A stretch of DNA of 29,319 nt, from the NCBI GenBank assembly GCA_002359465.1, contig DENA01000009.1:55404-84722 (forward strand), in the 5' to 3' direction. The notes beneath the pieces were generated by a model. The model was not told the DNA's origin, searched no databases, and saw only the letters and a list, made by a program, of their open reading frames with translations. Origin of the DNA: Ruminococcaceae bacterium UBA2656 (GTDB lineage: Bacteria > Bacillota > Clostridia > Oscillospirales > Acutalibacteraceae). The translations under genes and the position numbers were made by a program. Positions 22,832 through 29,286 of the stretch are shown here, in pieces; the stretch's first letter is position 1, and each line of letters begins with the position of its first letter.

Positions 22832-23083
22832 TCACACACAGAACTCAATTCCGGTCAGGAACCCCGTTACCACCAGGGAATCCGCGGTCAGGCATTTGAT
22901 CACCAGGCCGCGTCCCGTAAAGCGCACGACCAATTTCCCCGTCTTGATTCTGACCACGTCGGTGTTGTATTCCAATACGCCGCCGCATCCGTCTACAATC
23001 ACTTCCTGATTCCCGTTTATTTCCATATGCGATGGCATTTGCATGGGTACTGTCAGCTTTCGGATATTGATTTTTCTGCCCAA
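22832..23083 (-). CDS. yqfC: Sporulation protein YqfC (YabP family)
   Basis: 83 residues. It is a small all-beta protein of the YabP/YqfC family, expressed in the mother cell with yqfD. The sequence has the typical MEINGNQEVIVDGCGGVLEYN and ends DSLVVTGFLTGIEF. The start is TTG at 23083 with GGGGA 5 bases upstream. No ATG is available near the conserved N-terminus. Confidence 0.93.
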   Translation of the reverse strand: MGRKINIRKLTVPMQMPSHMEINGNQEVIVDGCGGVLEYNTDVVRIKTGKLVVRFTGRGLVIKCLTADSLVVTGFLTGIEFCV

Positions 23084-23118
23084 TTGAATCCCCGCCCTAA
23101 ATCGTATTTATCCTCTAA

Positions 23119-23147
23119 AGCCTATGCGGCGGCGGGCGTAAATATCC
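23119..23147 (-). promoter_or_regulatory. Sigma-E-type promoter of yqfCD
   Basis: On the minus strand GGATATT (23141-23147), a 14-base spacer, then CATAGGCT (23119-23126). This agrees with the sigma-E pattern KMATATT-N14-CATANNNT. In Bacillus yqfCD is under sigma-E. The start codon of yqfC lies 36 bases after the -10 element. Confidence 0.75.
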
Positions 23148-23183
23148 GCGCGGCGACATATATATAAGGAGGTGAAAGGGTGG

Positions 23184-24251
23184 ATGTTCATGAGAATCAA
23201 ACAGGGTCTGCTGCTGACCGCGACATTTCTGATTGCCTGCGCGCTGCTGATTTTTCCCACGCAGGCGGCGGCGGGCGCGAAAAACGGAATCGGATACTGC
23301 CTGCAAATCCTTGTTCCCTCCCTTTATCCGTTTATGGTGCTGTCCGTATTCGTGGTGAAAAGCGGGCTGTCCGAAAAAATCGGCAGGCTGTTTGAAGCCC
23401 CCTGCCGCGCCGTGCTCAAGCTGCCGGGAAGCACGGCCGCAACCATATTGATGAGCGCAATCGGCGGATACCCGACCGGAGCGCGCGGCATTGCGGCGCT
23501 GTACGAAAACGGCTCCGTCAGTGAAAAGCAGGCCTCCCGTATGCTTTGCTTCTGCGTCAATTCCGGCCCTGCGTTTGTGATTACCGCCGTCGGTGTGGGG
23601 TTTCTGAGGAGCGAACGTTCCGGGGGCATTTTGCTTGCTTCCCAGCTTGCCGCCTCCTTGATTTTAAGCGTTGTATGCGGCATCGGTGTAAAAAACGAAA
23701 TCCCCCCGTCCGGAACAGCAAAGCGGCGGAGCGGAAGCACTGCCGCAGACGCGCTGATCTTATCCGCAGCAGACGCGGCCCGCGCCATGATCAGCATGTG
23801 CTGTTTTGTCATTCTGTTCGCGGCCCTTTTAAATTTGCTGCGGCTGTGGGTAAAGGAACCCCGCGCAGCGGCGGCGCTTTCCGCCCTGCTGGAGGTGACG
23901 GGTGGCTGCTCCGACCTTGCACGGCTGCGGGTCCCGCTGTGGGCGGTTTCGCTCGCCGTGGGCTGGGGCGGTATCTGCGTACATTTTCAGGTTCTTTCCG
24001 CCGTTTCAAATATCAGGGTAAATCTTCCCCGCTTTATGCTGTTTCGGCTGCTGCACGGTTTAACGGCCGCGGCGGTCACATGGGTCCTGCTGAAGGTGTT
24101 TCCCGCGGATGTGGAGGTGTTCAATACGACATCCCAGCCCCTAACGGGCGCTTTCTCCAGCTCCGTCCCCGCCGCCGCCGCGCTGATCGCGCTTTGCGCG
24201 GCGTTGATTTTCAGTCTTCCGGGCAAAAGGCTGGAAATGAAAGACCAATAA
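23184..24251 (+). CDS. ylbJ: Sporulation integral membrane protein YlbJ
   Basis: 355 residues, strongly hydrophobic with about eight membrane segments. YlbJ is a mother-cell sporulation protein of the nucleoside-recognition (Gate) domain type, needed for cortex formation in Bacillus. The sequence shows GIGYCLQILVPSLYPFMVLSVFV and MSAIGGYPTGARGIAALYENG, both typical, then CFCVNSGPAFVI. The ATG at 23184 is chosen because AGGAGGTGA ends 8 bases upstream; the GTG at 23172 overlaps that site, and the ATG at 23190 is possible. It is divergent from yqfC with about 100 bases between them. The C-terminal part is less conserved. Confidence 0.93.
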   Translation: MFMRIKQGLLLTATFLIACALLIFPTQAAAGAKNGIGYCLQILVPSLYPFMVLSVFVVKSGLSEKIGRLFEAPCRAVLKLPGSTAATILMSAIGGYPTGARGIAALYENGSVSEKQASRMLCFCVNSGPAFVITAVGVGFLRSERSGGILLASQLAASLILSVVCGIGVKNEIPPSGTAKRRSGSTAADALILSAADAARAMISMCCFVILFAALLNLLRLWVKEPRAAAALSALLEVTGGCSDLARLRVPLWAVSLAVGWGGICVHFQVLSAVSNIRVNLPRFMLFRLLHGLTAAAVTWVLLKVFPADVEVFNTTSQPLTGAFSSSVPAAAALIALCAALIFSLPGKRLEMKDQ

Positions 24252-24260
24252 TGTTATAAT
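24232..24260 (+). promoter_or_regulatory. Promoter of the structured leader and small four-cysteine gene
   Basis: -35 TGGAAA (24232-24237), 17-base spacer, extended -10 TGTTATAAT with TATAAT at 24255-24260. It overlaps the end of ylbJ. Transcription would begin near 24267 and give a leader of about 210 nt before the ATG at 24480. Confidence 0.6.
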
Positions 24261-24272
24261 AATATTGTCAGA

Positions 24273-24302
24273 TTTTCAGCGGAAAATGCAGTCCGCTGAA
24301 AA
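24273..24302 (+). other. Stem-loop 1 of the leader (11-bp stem)
   Basis: Perfect arms TTTTCAGCGGA and TCCGCTGAAAA with an 8-base loop. It follows ylbJ and could be a terminator for it, but AACACG rather than a T run comes next. It begins at the predicted start of the next transcript. Confidence 0.65.
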
Positions 24303-24364
24303 ACACGTCCGCAACTTCACATCAATTCCATTGATAGCAATTTCAAATGAGAACAGCAAAAACG

Positions 24365-24397
24365 GATATCTCCCCCGCCTTCGGCGGGGGAGATATC
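24365..24397. repeat. Perfect 33-bp palindrome (stem-loop 2)
   Basis: Arms GATATCTCCCCCGCC and GGCGGGGGAGATATC, 15 bp each with no mismatch, around TTC. No T run on either side, so it is not a standard terminator. Such a perfect GC-rich hairpin in a leader suggests a repetitive extragenic element or a structured RNA. Confidence 0.85.
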
Positions 24398-24421
24398 GAA
24401 GCTATAACAACATCATTTTAT

Positions 24422-24454
24422 TTGCTGGACTCCCCTCCATACGGAGAGGGCAGC
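24422..24454 (+). other. Stem-loop 3 of the leader (imperfect)
   Basis: TGCTG and CAGCA close a structure whose inner part pairs CTCC with GGAG around ATAC, with mismatches between. It ends 25 bases before the ATG at 24480 and leaves its ribosome site (24469-24473) free. Confidence 0.5.
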
Positions 24455-24479
24455 AGCTATGAAAAGCAGGAGAGTAAAA

Positions 24480-24701
24480 ATGTTTGGGAAAAAGAAAGCG
24501 AAGCTTTTTGGCAATCATATAGAAACAGACTGCAAGCACTGTGCGAACAGTTCCGATTTTGACGGGGCAAGCGTGTGCAAGCTTGGCCGGTATCTCGAAC
24601 CAGACGGCAACTGCAGGCGCTTTGAATACGACCCTCTGAAGCGCACCCCGTCAAACCTGCCCGCGCTGAAGCCGCACAGCGCGGATGAATTCAAGCTGTA
24701 G
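24480..24701 (+). CDS. Small protein with four conserved-looking cysteines
   Basis: 73 residues, function unknown. Cysteines fall as C18-x2-C21-x11-C33-x11-C45, which suggests a zinc-binding or disulfide-stabilised fold. The N-terminus is basic (FGKKKAKLFG), and the C-terminal part FEYDPLKRTPSNLPALKPHSADEFKL looks like a conserved tail; I recall small clostridial proteins of this kind, but none with a known role. The ATG at 24480 has AGGAG 6-7 bases upstream, better than the ATG at 24459, which lies before that site. It has its own promoter, a structured leader and a terminator, so it is a single-gene unit. Confidence 0.8.
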   Translation: MFGKKKAKLFGNHIETDCKHCANSSDFDGASVCKLGRYLEPDGNCRRFEYDPLKRTPSNLPALKPHSADEFKL

Positions 24702-24720
24702 GAAAAAGCCCGATACATAC

Positions 24721-24758
24721 GGAAAGCCGACGCGTAAAATCGCGCCGGTTTTCTTTTT
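24721..24758. terminator. Bidirectional terminator between convergent genes
   Basis: Stem CCGACGCG / CGCGCCGG (one mismatch), extended by GGAAAG / TTTTCT, followed on the plus strand by TTTTCTTTTT. It serves the four-cysteine gene and perhaps also the MFS gene from the other side. The remaining bases 24759-24867 show no gene. Confidence 0.8.
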
Positions 24759-24867
24759 ACCCTTTCGGGAACTGATTGGAACAGATTAGGCGGCTGTAGC
24801 GGCCGTAACAGACGCTTTGTCGGAATTGATGCTGTATTTGGAAACACCCGCTCCAGATCATTGGGAA

Positions 24868-26142
24868 TCACTGGATTTGTTCTGTGAATACATCGCCGCC
24901 ATCCCCATTTGGAAGCGCCTGTACTTTGGAGTCTTCTTTGTTAAGGAAATACATTCCCACAGAGCCTGCCAGCGCAACCGCCGCCACAAGCAGCCAGGAG
25001 AAGCGGTAGCCGGAAAAGGGCAGGACCCTTCCCATAACCAGCGGACCCAGCGCATTGGCAGTTCCCTGCAGAAACAAGCGGACCGCGTTCATCCGACCAA
25101 GGTAAGCACCGGGGGAATGTTCCGCGATAAACGCCCCGATATTGATCACGATCAATATTTCTCCAAAGGTGTACAGCGTGCCGGCGATCAAAAAGAGGGG
25201 AATATTCTTTGCAAAGGCAAACAGGGCATAAGACGCAAAGTAGCAGATTCCCCCGGTGGTCACAACCGCAAGCGGATGGTATTTCGCGGTCAGCTTCGTC
25301 AGCAGCGGAGTAAAGACAGTGCAGATGACGGGGTTGACAATGCTGATAAAGCTGTAAAAACGGGCTCCGTTCGATCCGTACAGCTCATGGAACTGCAGCG
25401 GCAGCATAAAGCTCCATTGAATATAGGTAAAATCAAAGACAAACAGAAATAAAAGAAAAAAGAGCAGCACCGGTGTGTTTTTCAATACCACGATTGAGAA
25501 AGCGTCCCTGCCGGTCTCCGCAGGGGCGGCAGGATCGGTATCCTCCCGCCGGTTTTCTTTCGGAAGCCTAATGTACAGGGCGATCAGACCGGTCGACAGC
25601 AGGGTCGTTCCCGCGTCCAGAACAAATAAAAGCGGCAGGTGCTTTTCAAACAGCAGTCCGCCGATCAGCGGGCTGACTGCCATGCCGATATTGATTCCGA
25701 GATAAAGAAGAGAGTAGGAAGCCTTTCTGTTATCCGGCACGGTAAGCCTTGCCACCATGGTCTGGTACGCGGGAGAGGCGGCCACAAACAGATCGGCCGC
25801 AATCATGACAAACACCAGAAGCGTAGTGTGGTCTTTTGTGAATCCGCACATAAAATAGAAAAGCGCACCCAGCGTCTGACAGAAAACCAGCATTTTTTTC
25901 TGGCCGATCGCGTCGATCAGCTTTCCTCCCAGAAGCAGGCACGGCCCCTGAGAGAGAATTAAAAGGGCGGAAAAATTTCCGGTCTCCGTTTCCGACATGC
26001 CCAGCTTCTGGGAAAGAATCAGTGTAAGAAGCGGGAGCACGAAGGAGCCGATGCTGGTGATGATGCGAGCGGTAAATAGCAGGTATATTTCCTTTGGCAG
26101 CCCGTTGTAAGCTGAAAAGCTGTCTTTGATTTTAAATTTCAT
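24868..26142 (-). CDS. MFS transporter, probable drug efflux
   Basis: 424 residues with about 12 membrane segments. It looks like a proton-driven exporter of the major facilitator superfamily, with the substrate unknown. The first loop has GGKLIDAIGQKKMLVF, a variant of the MFS motif between helices 2 and 3, and the centre has a polar loop of about 30 residues (KENRREDTDPAAPAETGRD). The ATG at 26142 has AGGAG 5 bases upstream; 40 upstream in-frame residues overlap the regulator gene and are not used. It lies 28 bases after the HTH regulator gene, in the same operon. Confidence 0.9.
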   Translation of the reverse strand: MKFKIKDSFSAYNGLPKEIYLLFTARIITSIGSFVLPLLTLILSQKLGMSETETGNFSALLILSQGPCLLLGGKLIDAIGQKKMLVFCQTLGALFYFMCGFTKDHTTLLVFVMIAADLFVAASPAYQTMVARLTVPDNRKASYSLLYLGINIGMAVSPLIGGLLFEKHLPLLFVLDAGTTLLSTGLIALYIRLPKENRREDTDPAAPAETGRDAFSIVVLKNTPVLLFFLLFLFVFDFTYIQWSFMLPLQFHELYGSNGARFYSFISIVNPVICTVFTPLLTKLTAKYHPLAVVTTGGICYFASYALFAFAKNIPLFLIAGTLYTFGEILIVINIGAFIAEHSPGAYLGRMNAVRLFLQGTANALGPLVMGRVLPFSGYRFSWLLVAAVALAGSVGMYFLNKEDSKVQALPNGDGGDVFTEQIQ

Positions 26143-26170
26143 AGCTGCTCCTGATTTTAAAGTAAGATTG

Positions 26171-26728
26171 TTATTCTTCATCCCCGGTGCGGGCATAGAA
26201 CAATGTGAATTCATAGGGCGCGGTTCCCTCCGCCGGTTGCGCGTGCGCGTCGCAGAAAGCACGGAGCTTGTTCAGGATAGCCATGTCCTGTTTGCTTAGA
26301 TAGAGCGTACCTGAAAGAAGTTCTCCCTTTTCCGGAGAGGACGGCATGCCGGATTTGTCAGAGGAATCCATCGTGTCGGCCCAGCGGTTAAAATTCTCGC
26401 TGACATGGTTCTGCAGCACCGCGCGCCGGACGCCCGCCGCCTCCGCGGGCAGCTTTCCCAGACTGACGCTCACATTCGTTGCCCGGTAAAACTTCGCCGT
26501 AAAGCCGTGAATCTTTTCGGTGCGCGCAAGCTCCGCAAGACCGGCGGCTTCCAGCTCGGCAAGATGATGCCCCGCGCTGGACGGAGCAACTCCCAGCGCA
26601 TCCGCCAGCTGCTTTGCCGTCATTCCATCTCTATTACGCCCCAAAAGGAACAAAATCTTTTGGCGCAGAGGATGCATATAGGTTCTCAGTTCCTTTTCCG
26701 TGGTAAGATAAAGGATTTTTCGTTCCAT
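26171..26728 (-). CDS. ArsR-type winged-helix regulator, likely repressor of the MFS gene
   Basis: 185 residues. A winged helix-turn-helix covers about residues 10-80: MHPLRQKILFLLGRNRDGMTAKQLADALGVAPSSAGHHLAELEAAGLAEL, the pattern of ArsR/helix_turn_helix_20 proteins. The C-terminal 100 residues are a possible ligand or dimer domain of unknown type. There is no metal-binding cysteine motif. The ATG at 26728 has GGAGG 5 bases upstream; the ATG at 26743 is inside the operator. It precedes an efflux gene and is itself preceded by two palindromes, which suggests autoregulation. Confidence 0.88.
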   Translation of the reverse strand: MERKILYLTTEKELRTYMHPLRQKILFLLGRNRDGMTAKQLADALGVAPSSAGHHLAELEAAGLAELARTEKIHGFTAKFYRATNVSVSLGKLPAEAAGVRRAVLQNHVSENFNRWADTMDSSDKSGMPSSPEKGELLSGTLYLSKQDMAILNKLRAFCDAHAQPAEGTAPYEFTLFYARTGDEE

Positions 26729-26740
26729 ATCGGCCTCCAA

Positions 26741-26759
26741 CATAACAATATTTGTTATG
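26741..26759. promoter_or_regulatory. Operator 1 of the regulator-MFS operon
   Basis: 19-bp palindrome CATAACAATATTTGTTATG (8-bp arms). It covers the region between the -10 box and the ribosome site (26734-26738). Its centre is 32 bases from that of operator 2, three helical turns. Confidence 0.82.
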
Positions 26760-26765
26760 TTTAGA

Positions 26766-26795
26766 ATTATATCATAACAATTATTGTTATGTCAA
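26766..26795 (-). promoter_or_regulatory. Promoter of the regulator-MFS operon
   Basis: Perfect -35 TTGACA (26790-26795), 18-base spacer, perfect -10 TATAAT (26766-26771) on the minus strand. Operator 2 fills the spacer. Confidence 0.85.
26773..26791. promoter_or_regulatory. Operator 2 of the regulator-MFS operon
   Basis: 19-bp palindrome CATAACAATTATTGTTATG, with the same 8-bp arms as operator 1 and a different 3-base centre. It lies between the -35 and -10 boxes, where a bound repressor would exclude RNA polymerase. Confidence 0.82.
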
Positions 26796-26859
26796 GATAA
26801 AAATGAAGAGGCAGGAAAAATCCTGCCTCCTTTGACCGGCCCGGAAATTTTGGGCCGGT
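26796..26859 (-). terminator. Tandem terminator hairpins after the DEAD-box helicase gene
   Basis: Read on the minus strand: first ACCGGCCC / GGGCCGGT (26835-26859), then GAGGCAGGA / TCCTGCCTC with a TTTT loop (26808-26829), followed by TTCATTTTTATC. The first hairpin is followed by TTTTTC only on the plus strand. The second ends directly at the -35 box of the regulator promoter. Confidence 0.85.
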
Positions 26860-26889
26860 TTTTCGGAGTTGAAGCCAAAGCGACAAGCA

Positions 26890-28224
26890 CTATCCCTTGC
26901 GGGAATATGTCTTTTTCCATTTCGGTTTATCCGTGTATTTTTTTGCTGGCGGCTTGCCCTTCGCGCCGCCGGAAAAATCGCTTCTTCCCGCTGTTTCTTT
27001 TTTGAACGGAGCCCTTCTTCCCGGTTCGGCGCTCGCCGGCGCGGGACGGCGGCGGCGCAGTTCAGACTTTGGAGTCGGGGTAGTAAGCATCATGGGATAG
27101 GGGTTGTCCTCCGCCACCGGGATGGTTTTGCCGATAAGCCTCTGTATATTTCTTAAATCCGATTTTTCGTCGATACAGCAGAAGGATACGGCCGTGCCGC
27201 TCAGTCCCGCCCTGCCGGTGCGGCCGATGCGGTGCACGTAGGTTTCCGGAACCTCGGGAAGATCGTAATTGAACACGCAGGAAAGGTCTTCAATATCAAT
27301 GCCCCTCGCGGCGATATCCGTAGCTACCAGCACACGGATATCGCCGTTTTTAAAGCTGTTCAGCGCCGTCTGGCGGGCATTCTGCGATTTGTTTCCATGG
27401 ATGGCCTGCGCGTTGATATTGGCCCTTTCCAGATCTTTTACCACCCTGTCGGCGCCATGCTTTGTTCTGGTAAACACCAGTGCGGAGCGGATGGACTGGT
27501 CATCCAGAAGGTGAACCAGCAGTTTGCGTTTATTGTCCTTATCCACAAAATACAGGGACTGGTCAATCATCTCCACCGTTGTAGCCGGCGGCGTAATTTC
27601 CACTTTGGCGGGGTCGACCAGAATGGAATTGACCATTTCCTCTATTTCTTTGGGCATAGTCGCCGAAAAGAGAAGTGTCTGCCTTTTCGGCGGAATCTTT
27701 GCAATGATTTTTTTTACGTCCGCGATAAAACCCATATCAAGCATACGGTCCGCTTCATCCAGCACAAGGATTTCCACATTCTGCAGCTGAATATATCCCT
27801 GATTCATCAGATCGTTCAGCCTGCCGGGGGTGGCAACCAGGATGTCCACGCCGCGGCGCAGCTTTTCCACCTGCATTTTCTGTGATACGCCGCCGAACAC
27901 CACACAGGCATGCAGTCTGGTGTAACGGCCGTAGGAGCGGAAGCTTTCATAAATCTGAACGGCAAGCTCTCTTGTCGGAGTCAGCACTAAGGAACGAATT
28001 TTGCGCGGTTCATTTCTTTCCACTGCGCGGCCGCTTAAAAGCTGTAAAATCGGCACGGCAAACGCCGCTGTTTTTCCGGTACCGGTCTGTGCGCAGCCCA
28101 GCAGGTCCCTGCCGGCGAGCACAAGCGGAATGGCCTGTTCCTGAATGGGTGTTGGTACAGCATAGTTTTCTTTTGCAAGCGCGTCCAAAATTCTGGGGCT
28201 GAGGTTAAGGTCTTTAAAATTCAT
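26890..28224 (-). CDS. DEAD-box ATP-dependent RNA helicase
   Basis: 444 residues, of the RhlE/CshA kind. It unwinds RNA duplexes, acting in ribosome assembly or mRNA turnover. Motifs: Q-motif with PTPIQEQ (about 24-30), AQTGTGKT (45-52), PTRELA, DEAD (156-159), SAT (187-189), [10 protein letters not shown] and HRIGRTGR (331-338). The C-terminal tail of about 60 residues is rich in Arg, Lys, Pro and Gly and ends in [12 protein letters not shown]; it probably binds RNA. The ATG at 28224 has TAGGAG 6 bases upstream; 18 upstream in-frame residues are rejected. Cold induction is common for this family but cannot be read here. Confidence 0.97.
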   Translation of the reverse strand: MNFKDLNLSPRILDALAKENYAVPTPIQEQAIPLVLAGRDLLGCAQTGTGKTAAFAVPILQLLSGRAVERNEPRKIRSLVLTPTRELAVQIYESFRSYGRYTRLHACVVFGGVSQKMQVEKLRRGVDILVATPGRLNDLMNQGYIQLQNVEILVLDEADRMLDMGFIADVKKIIAKIPPKRQTLLFSATMPKEIEEMVNSILVDPAKVEITPPATTVEMIDQSLYFVDKDNKRKLLVHLLDDQSIRSALVFTRTKHGADRVVKDLERANINAQAIHGNKSQNARQTALNSFKNGDIRVLVATDIAARGIDIEDLSCVFNYDLPEVPETYVHRIGRTGRAGLSGTAVSFCCIDEKSDLRNIQRLIGKTIPVAEDNPYPMMLTTPTPKSELRRRRPAPASAEPGRRAPFKKETAGRSDFSGGAKGKPPAKKYTDKPKWKKTYSRKG

Positions 28225-28302
28225 GTTTTCTCCTAATTCGTATTCTATATAACCTGGCGCTGAGATCTTCATGACCATGTTCTATATTTTCTCTTTTTTT
28301 AA

Positions 28303-28331
28303 ATTATAGCACAACTTGATATAATAGTCTA
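28303..28331 (-). promoter_or_regulatory. Promoter of the helicase gene
   Basis: -35 TAGACT (28326-28331), 17-base spacer, extended -10 TGCTATAAT with TATAAT at 28303-28308. The mRNA leader would be about 70 nt. Confidence 0.7.
28317..28325 (+). promoter_or_regulatory. Extended -10 for the plus-strand small genes
   Basis: TGATATAAT on the plus strand (TATAAT at 28320-28325), without a good -35 box. It overlaps the divergent helicase promoter, so the two may compete. Confidence 0.45.
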
Positions 28332-28435
28332 ATTATTGCCCGAAAATCAAAAGCTATCAGCACCTTTTGAAAACAGGGTGGCACGCATACTCTTTGCCCC
28401 ACAGGCAAATACTAAACGCGAAGGGAAGTGCTTTC

Positions 28436-28630
28436 ATGAGCAAAGAGATCAAGCAGGCGGTGATTGACGAACTTGACCGCCGCATTGCATTGCTGAAGGA
28501 ACACCAGTCCGAACGCATCATTACCACCGGTGACCAGTATGAAGAGCTGAATCAGGCTTTGTCGAAGGTAATCGGCGTACCGCTGGCCGGCGAACTGGAA
28601 AGCATAAAGGAATTTGTCAGCACGCTGTAA
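28436..28630 (+). CDS. Small acidic helical protein, unknown function
   Basis: 64 residues. It is predicted to be mostly helical and charged (KEIKQAVIDELDRRIALLKEHQSER near the start), with no cysteine or membrane segment. The ATG at 28436 has GAAGGGAAG about 7 bases upstream, and the 23 in-frame residues upstream of it are not typical protein. Codon third positions look like those of neighbouring genes. It is followed after 26 bases by another small gene; the two probably form an operon. A 6-bp hairpin (TTTGCC / GGCAAA) lies in its leader at 28393-28409. Confidence 0.75.
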   Translation: MSKEIKQAVIDELDRRIALLKEHQSERIITTGDQYEELNQALSKVIGVPLAGELESIKEFVSTL

Positions 28631-28656
28631 AAACGTTAATAACACGGAGGTAAATT

Positions 28657-28812
28657 ATGTCGGACAATCATTTTGCAGATCATTTGGACACCAATCAGTA
28701 TTTTTTGTCACTGCCGAAGTTTGTACAGGAAAACATCAAACAGGCCGGCCCCGACGTGCGCTCGGACGAAGATCTGCGCAAAATCGCCGAAAACCTGACC
28801 AAAAGTGAATGA
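28657..28812 (+). CDS. Small protein, unknown function
   Basis: 51 residues, too short for most gene callers. It starts MSDNHFADHLDTNQYFLSLP and is polar, with a middle part KFVQENIKQAG and an acidic stretch around VRSDEDLRKIAE. No membrane segment and no cysteine. The ATG at 28657 has GGAGG 6 bases upstream, a strong ribosome site, and a terminator follows the stop codon at once. It is the second gene of the small pair with the 64-residue gene. Confidence 0.75.
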   Translation: MSDNHFADHLDTNQYFLSLPKFVQENIKQAGPDVRSDEDLRKIAENLTKSE

Positions 28813-28814
28813 TC

Positions 28815-28839
28815 CGGGCGGAGCAAAAAGCTCCGCCCG
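28815..28839 (+). terminator. Terminator after the two small genes
   Basis: Perfect 10-bp stem CGGGCGGAGC / GCTCCGCCCG with an A5 loop, 3 bases after the stop codon. The following CAATTTAT is only moderately T-rich. Confidence 0.75.
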
Positions 28840-28915
28840 CAATTTATCCACAAAGGTTGTACATAGGCATATGATTCGCATCGATGATCATTGCAGCGGA
28901 TTCCTTTGCTGCATA

Positions 28916-28943
28916 TTGACAAGCTCCTCCCCCTGCTCATAAT
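28916..28943 (+). promoter_or_regulatory. Sigma-A promoter of the Cys/Arg micro-ORF
   Basis: Perfect -35 TTGACA (28916-28921), 16-base spacer, -10 CATAAT (28938-28943). The leader would be about 30 nt and ends in AAAGGAGTTGAT. Confidence 0.7.
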
Positions 28944-28980
28944 ATATGACAGAACCTTTGAAAGGAGTTGATGGTCGAAA

Positions 28981-29052
28981 ATGTGCTGCAACTCTTGCTG
29001 GTTCCGGCGTCGCTGCTGCTGGTTCCGGCGTCGCCGCTGCTGCTGTTTCTGA
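28981..29052 (+). CDS. Possible 23-residue cysteine/arginine-rich peptide
   Basis: The frame starts MCCNS and has two heptads, CWFRRRC and CWFRRRR, then CCCF: 8 Cys and 7 Arg in 23 residues. The site AAAGGAGTTGAT (28961-28972) matches the extended anti-Shine-Dalgarno sequence with one mismatch and ends 8 bases before this ATG. Short clostridial peptides that begin with cysteine pairs are known to me, usually with a hydrophobic middle; here the middle is arginine. Two other frames are also open: 28971-29060 (29 residues, hydrophobic, repeating LLLVPAS) and 28946-29158 (70 residues, Ala/Gly-rich). The choice rests on the ribosome site. Confidence 0.4.
   Translation: MCCNSCWFRRRCCWFRRRRCCCF
28996..29034 (+). 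repeat. Tandem repeat with 21-base period
   Basis: TGCTGGTTCCGGCGTCGC occurs exactly at 28996-29013 and again at 29017-29034. The period is a multiple of three, so it duplicates seven codons in every frame. Confidence 0.9.
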
Positions 29053-29093
29053 TTCCGTAATTTCTGCCTCCTTAAATGACCGTGAATTTATGG

Positions 29094-29114
29094 CGCCCGC
29101 CCCGAAAGCGGGCG
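29094..29114 (+). terminator. Terminator after the Cys/Arg micro-ORF
   Basis: Stem CGCCCGC / GCGGGCG with a 7-base loop, followed by TCATTGTATTT. It closes a unit of about 200 bases that begins at the promoter at 28916. Confidence 0.6.
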
Positions 29115-29153
29115 TCATTGTATTTGGTACTTCCTATACCGGATCATTTGCGT

Positions 29154-29159
29154 TATAAT
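29154..29159 (+). promoter_or_regulatory. Possible -10 box for the last small gene
   Basis: Perfect TATAAT, 20 bases before the TTG start; the best -35 candidate (TTCCTA, 29131-29136, 17-base spacer) is weak. Confidence 0.4.
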
Positions 29160-29178
29160 ATTTACTGAGGTGATACCA

Positions 29179-29286
29179 TTGAAAAAAGGAATATCCGTGG
29201 CGGGATTCATATTGGGCATTGTCATTACTCTGTGCGGCGCGGCCGTGACCGTTTTGTCCTCTTTTGGCTTCATGAAAAAGAACTAA
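29179..29286 (+). CDS. Small single-span membrane peptide
   Basis: 35 residues. It starts MKKGISVAGF, has one hydrophobic segment of about 22 residues (FILGIVITLCGAAVTVL), and ends in FMKKN, so it would span the membrane once with lysines on both sides. The start is TTG at 29179, with GAGGTGAT ending 4 bases before it (AGG core 8 bases before). No family was recognised. It could be a small membrane regulator or a toxin-like peptide; nothing in the sequence decides this. Confidence 0.6.
   Translation: MKKGISVAGFILGIVITLCGAAVTVLSSFGFMKKN

Noticed and set aside
24347..24562. Open frame through the structured leader (reads PAFGGG across the palindrome)
   Set aside because: It runs through hairpins, has no ribosome site, and enters the four-cysteine gene in another frame.
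28376..28390. AGGGTGGCAC in the leader of the 64-residue gene resembles the T-box motif AGGGTGGNACCGCG
   Set aside because: The core match lacks one base, there is no specifier stem or terminator pair around it, and the following gene is not an aminoacyl-tRNA synthetase or amino acid gene.
28946..29158. 70-codon Ala/Gly-rich plus-strand frame and its minus-strand counterpart at 28888-29118
   Set aside because: Neither start has a ribosome site, and the plus-strand frame runs through the terminator at 29094. The repeats come from the 21-base tandem duplication.
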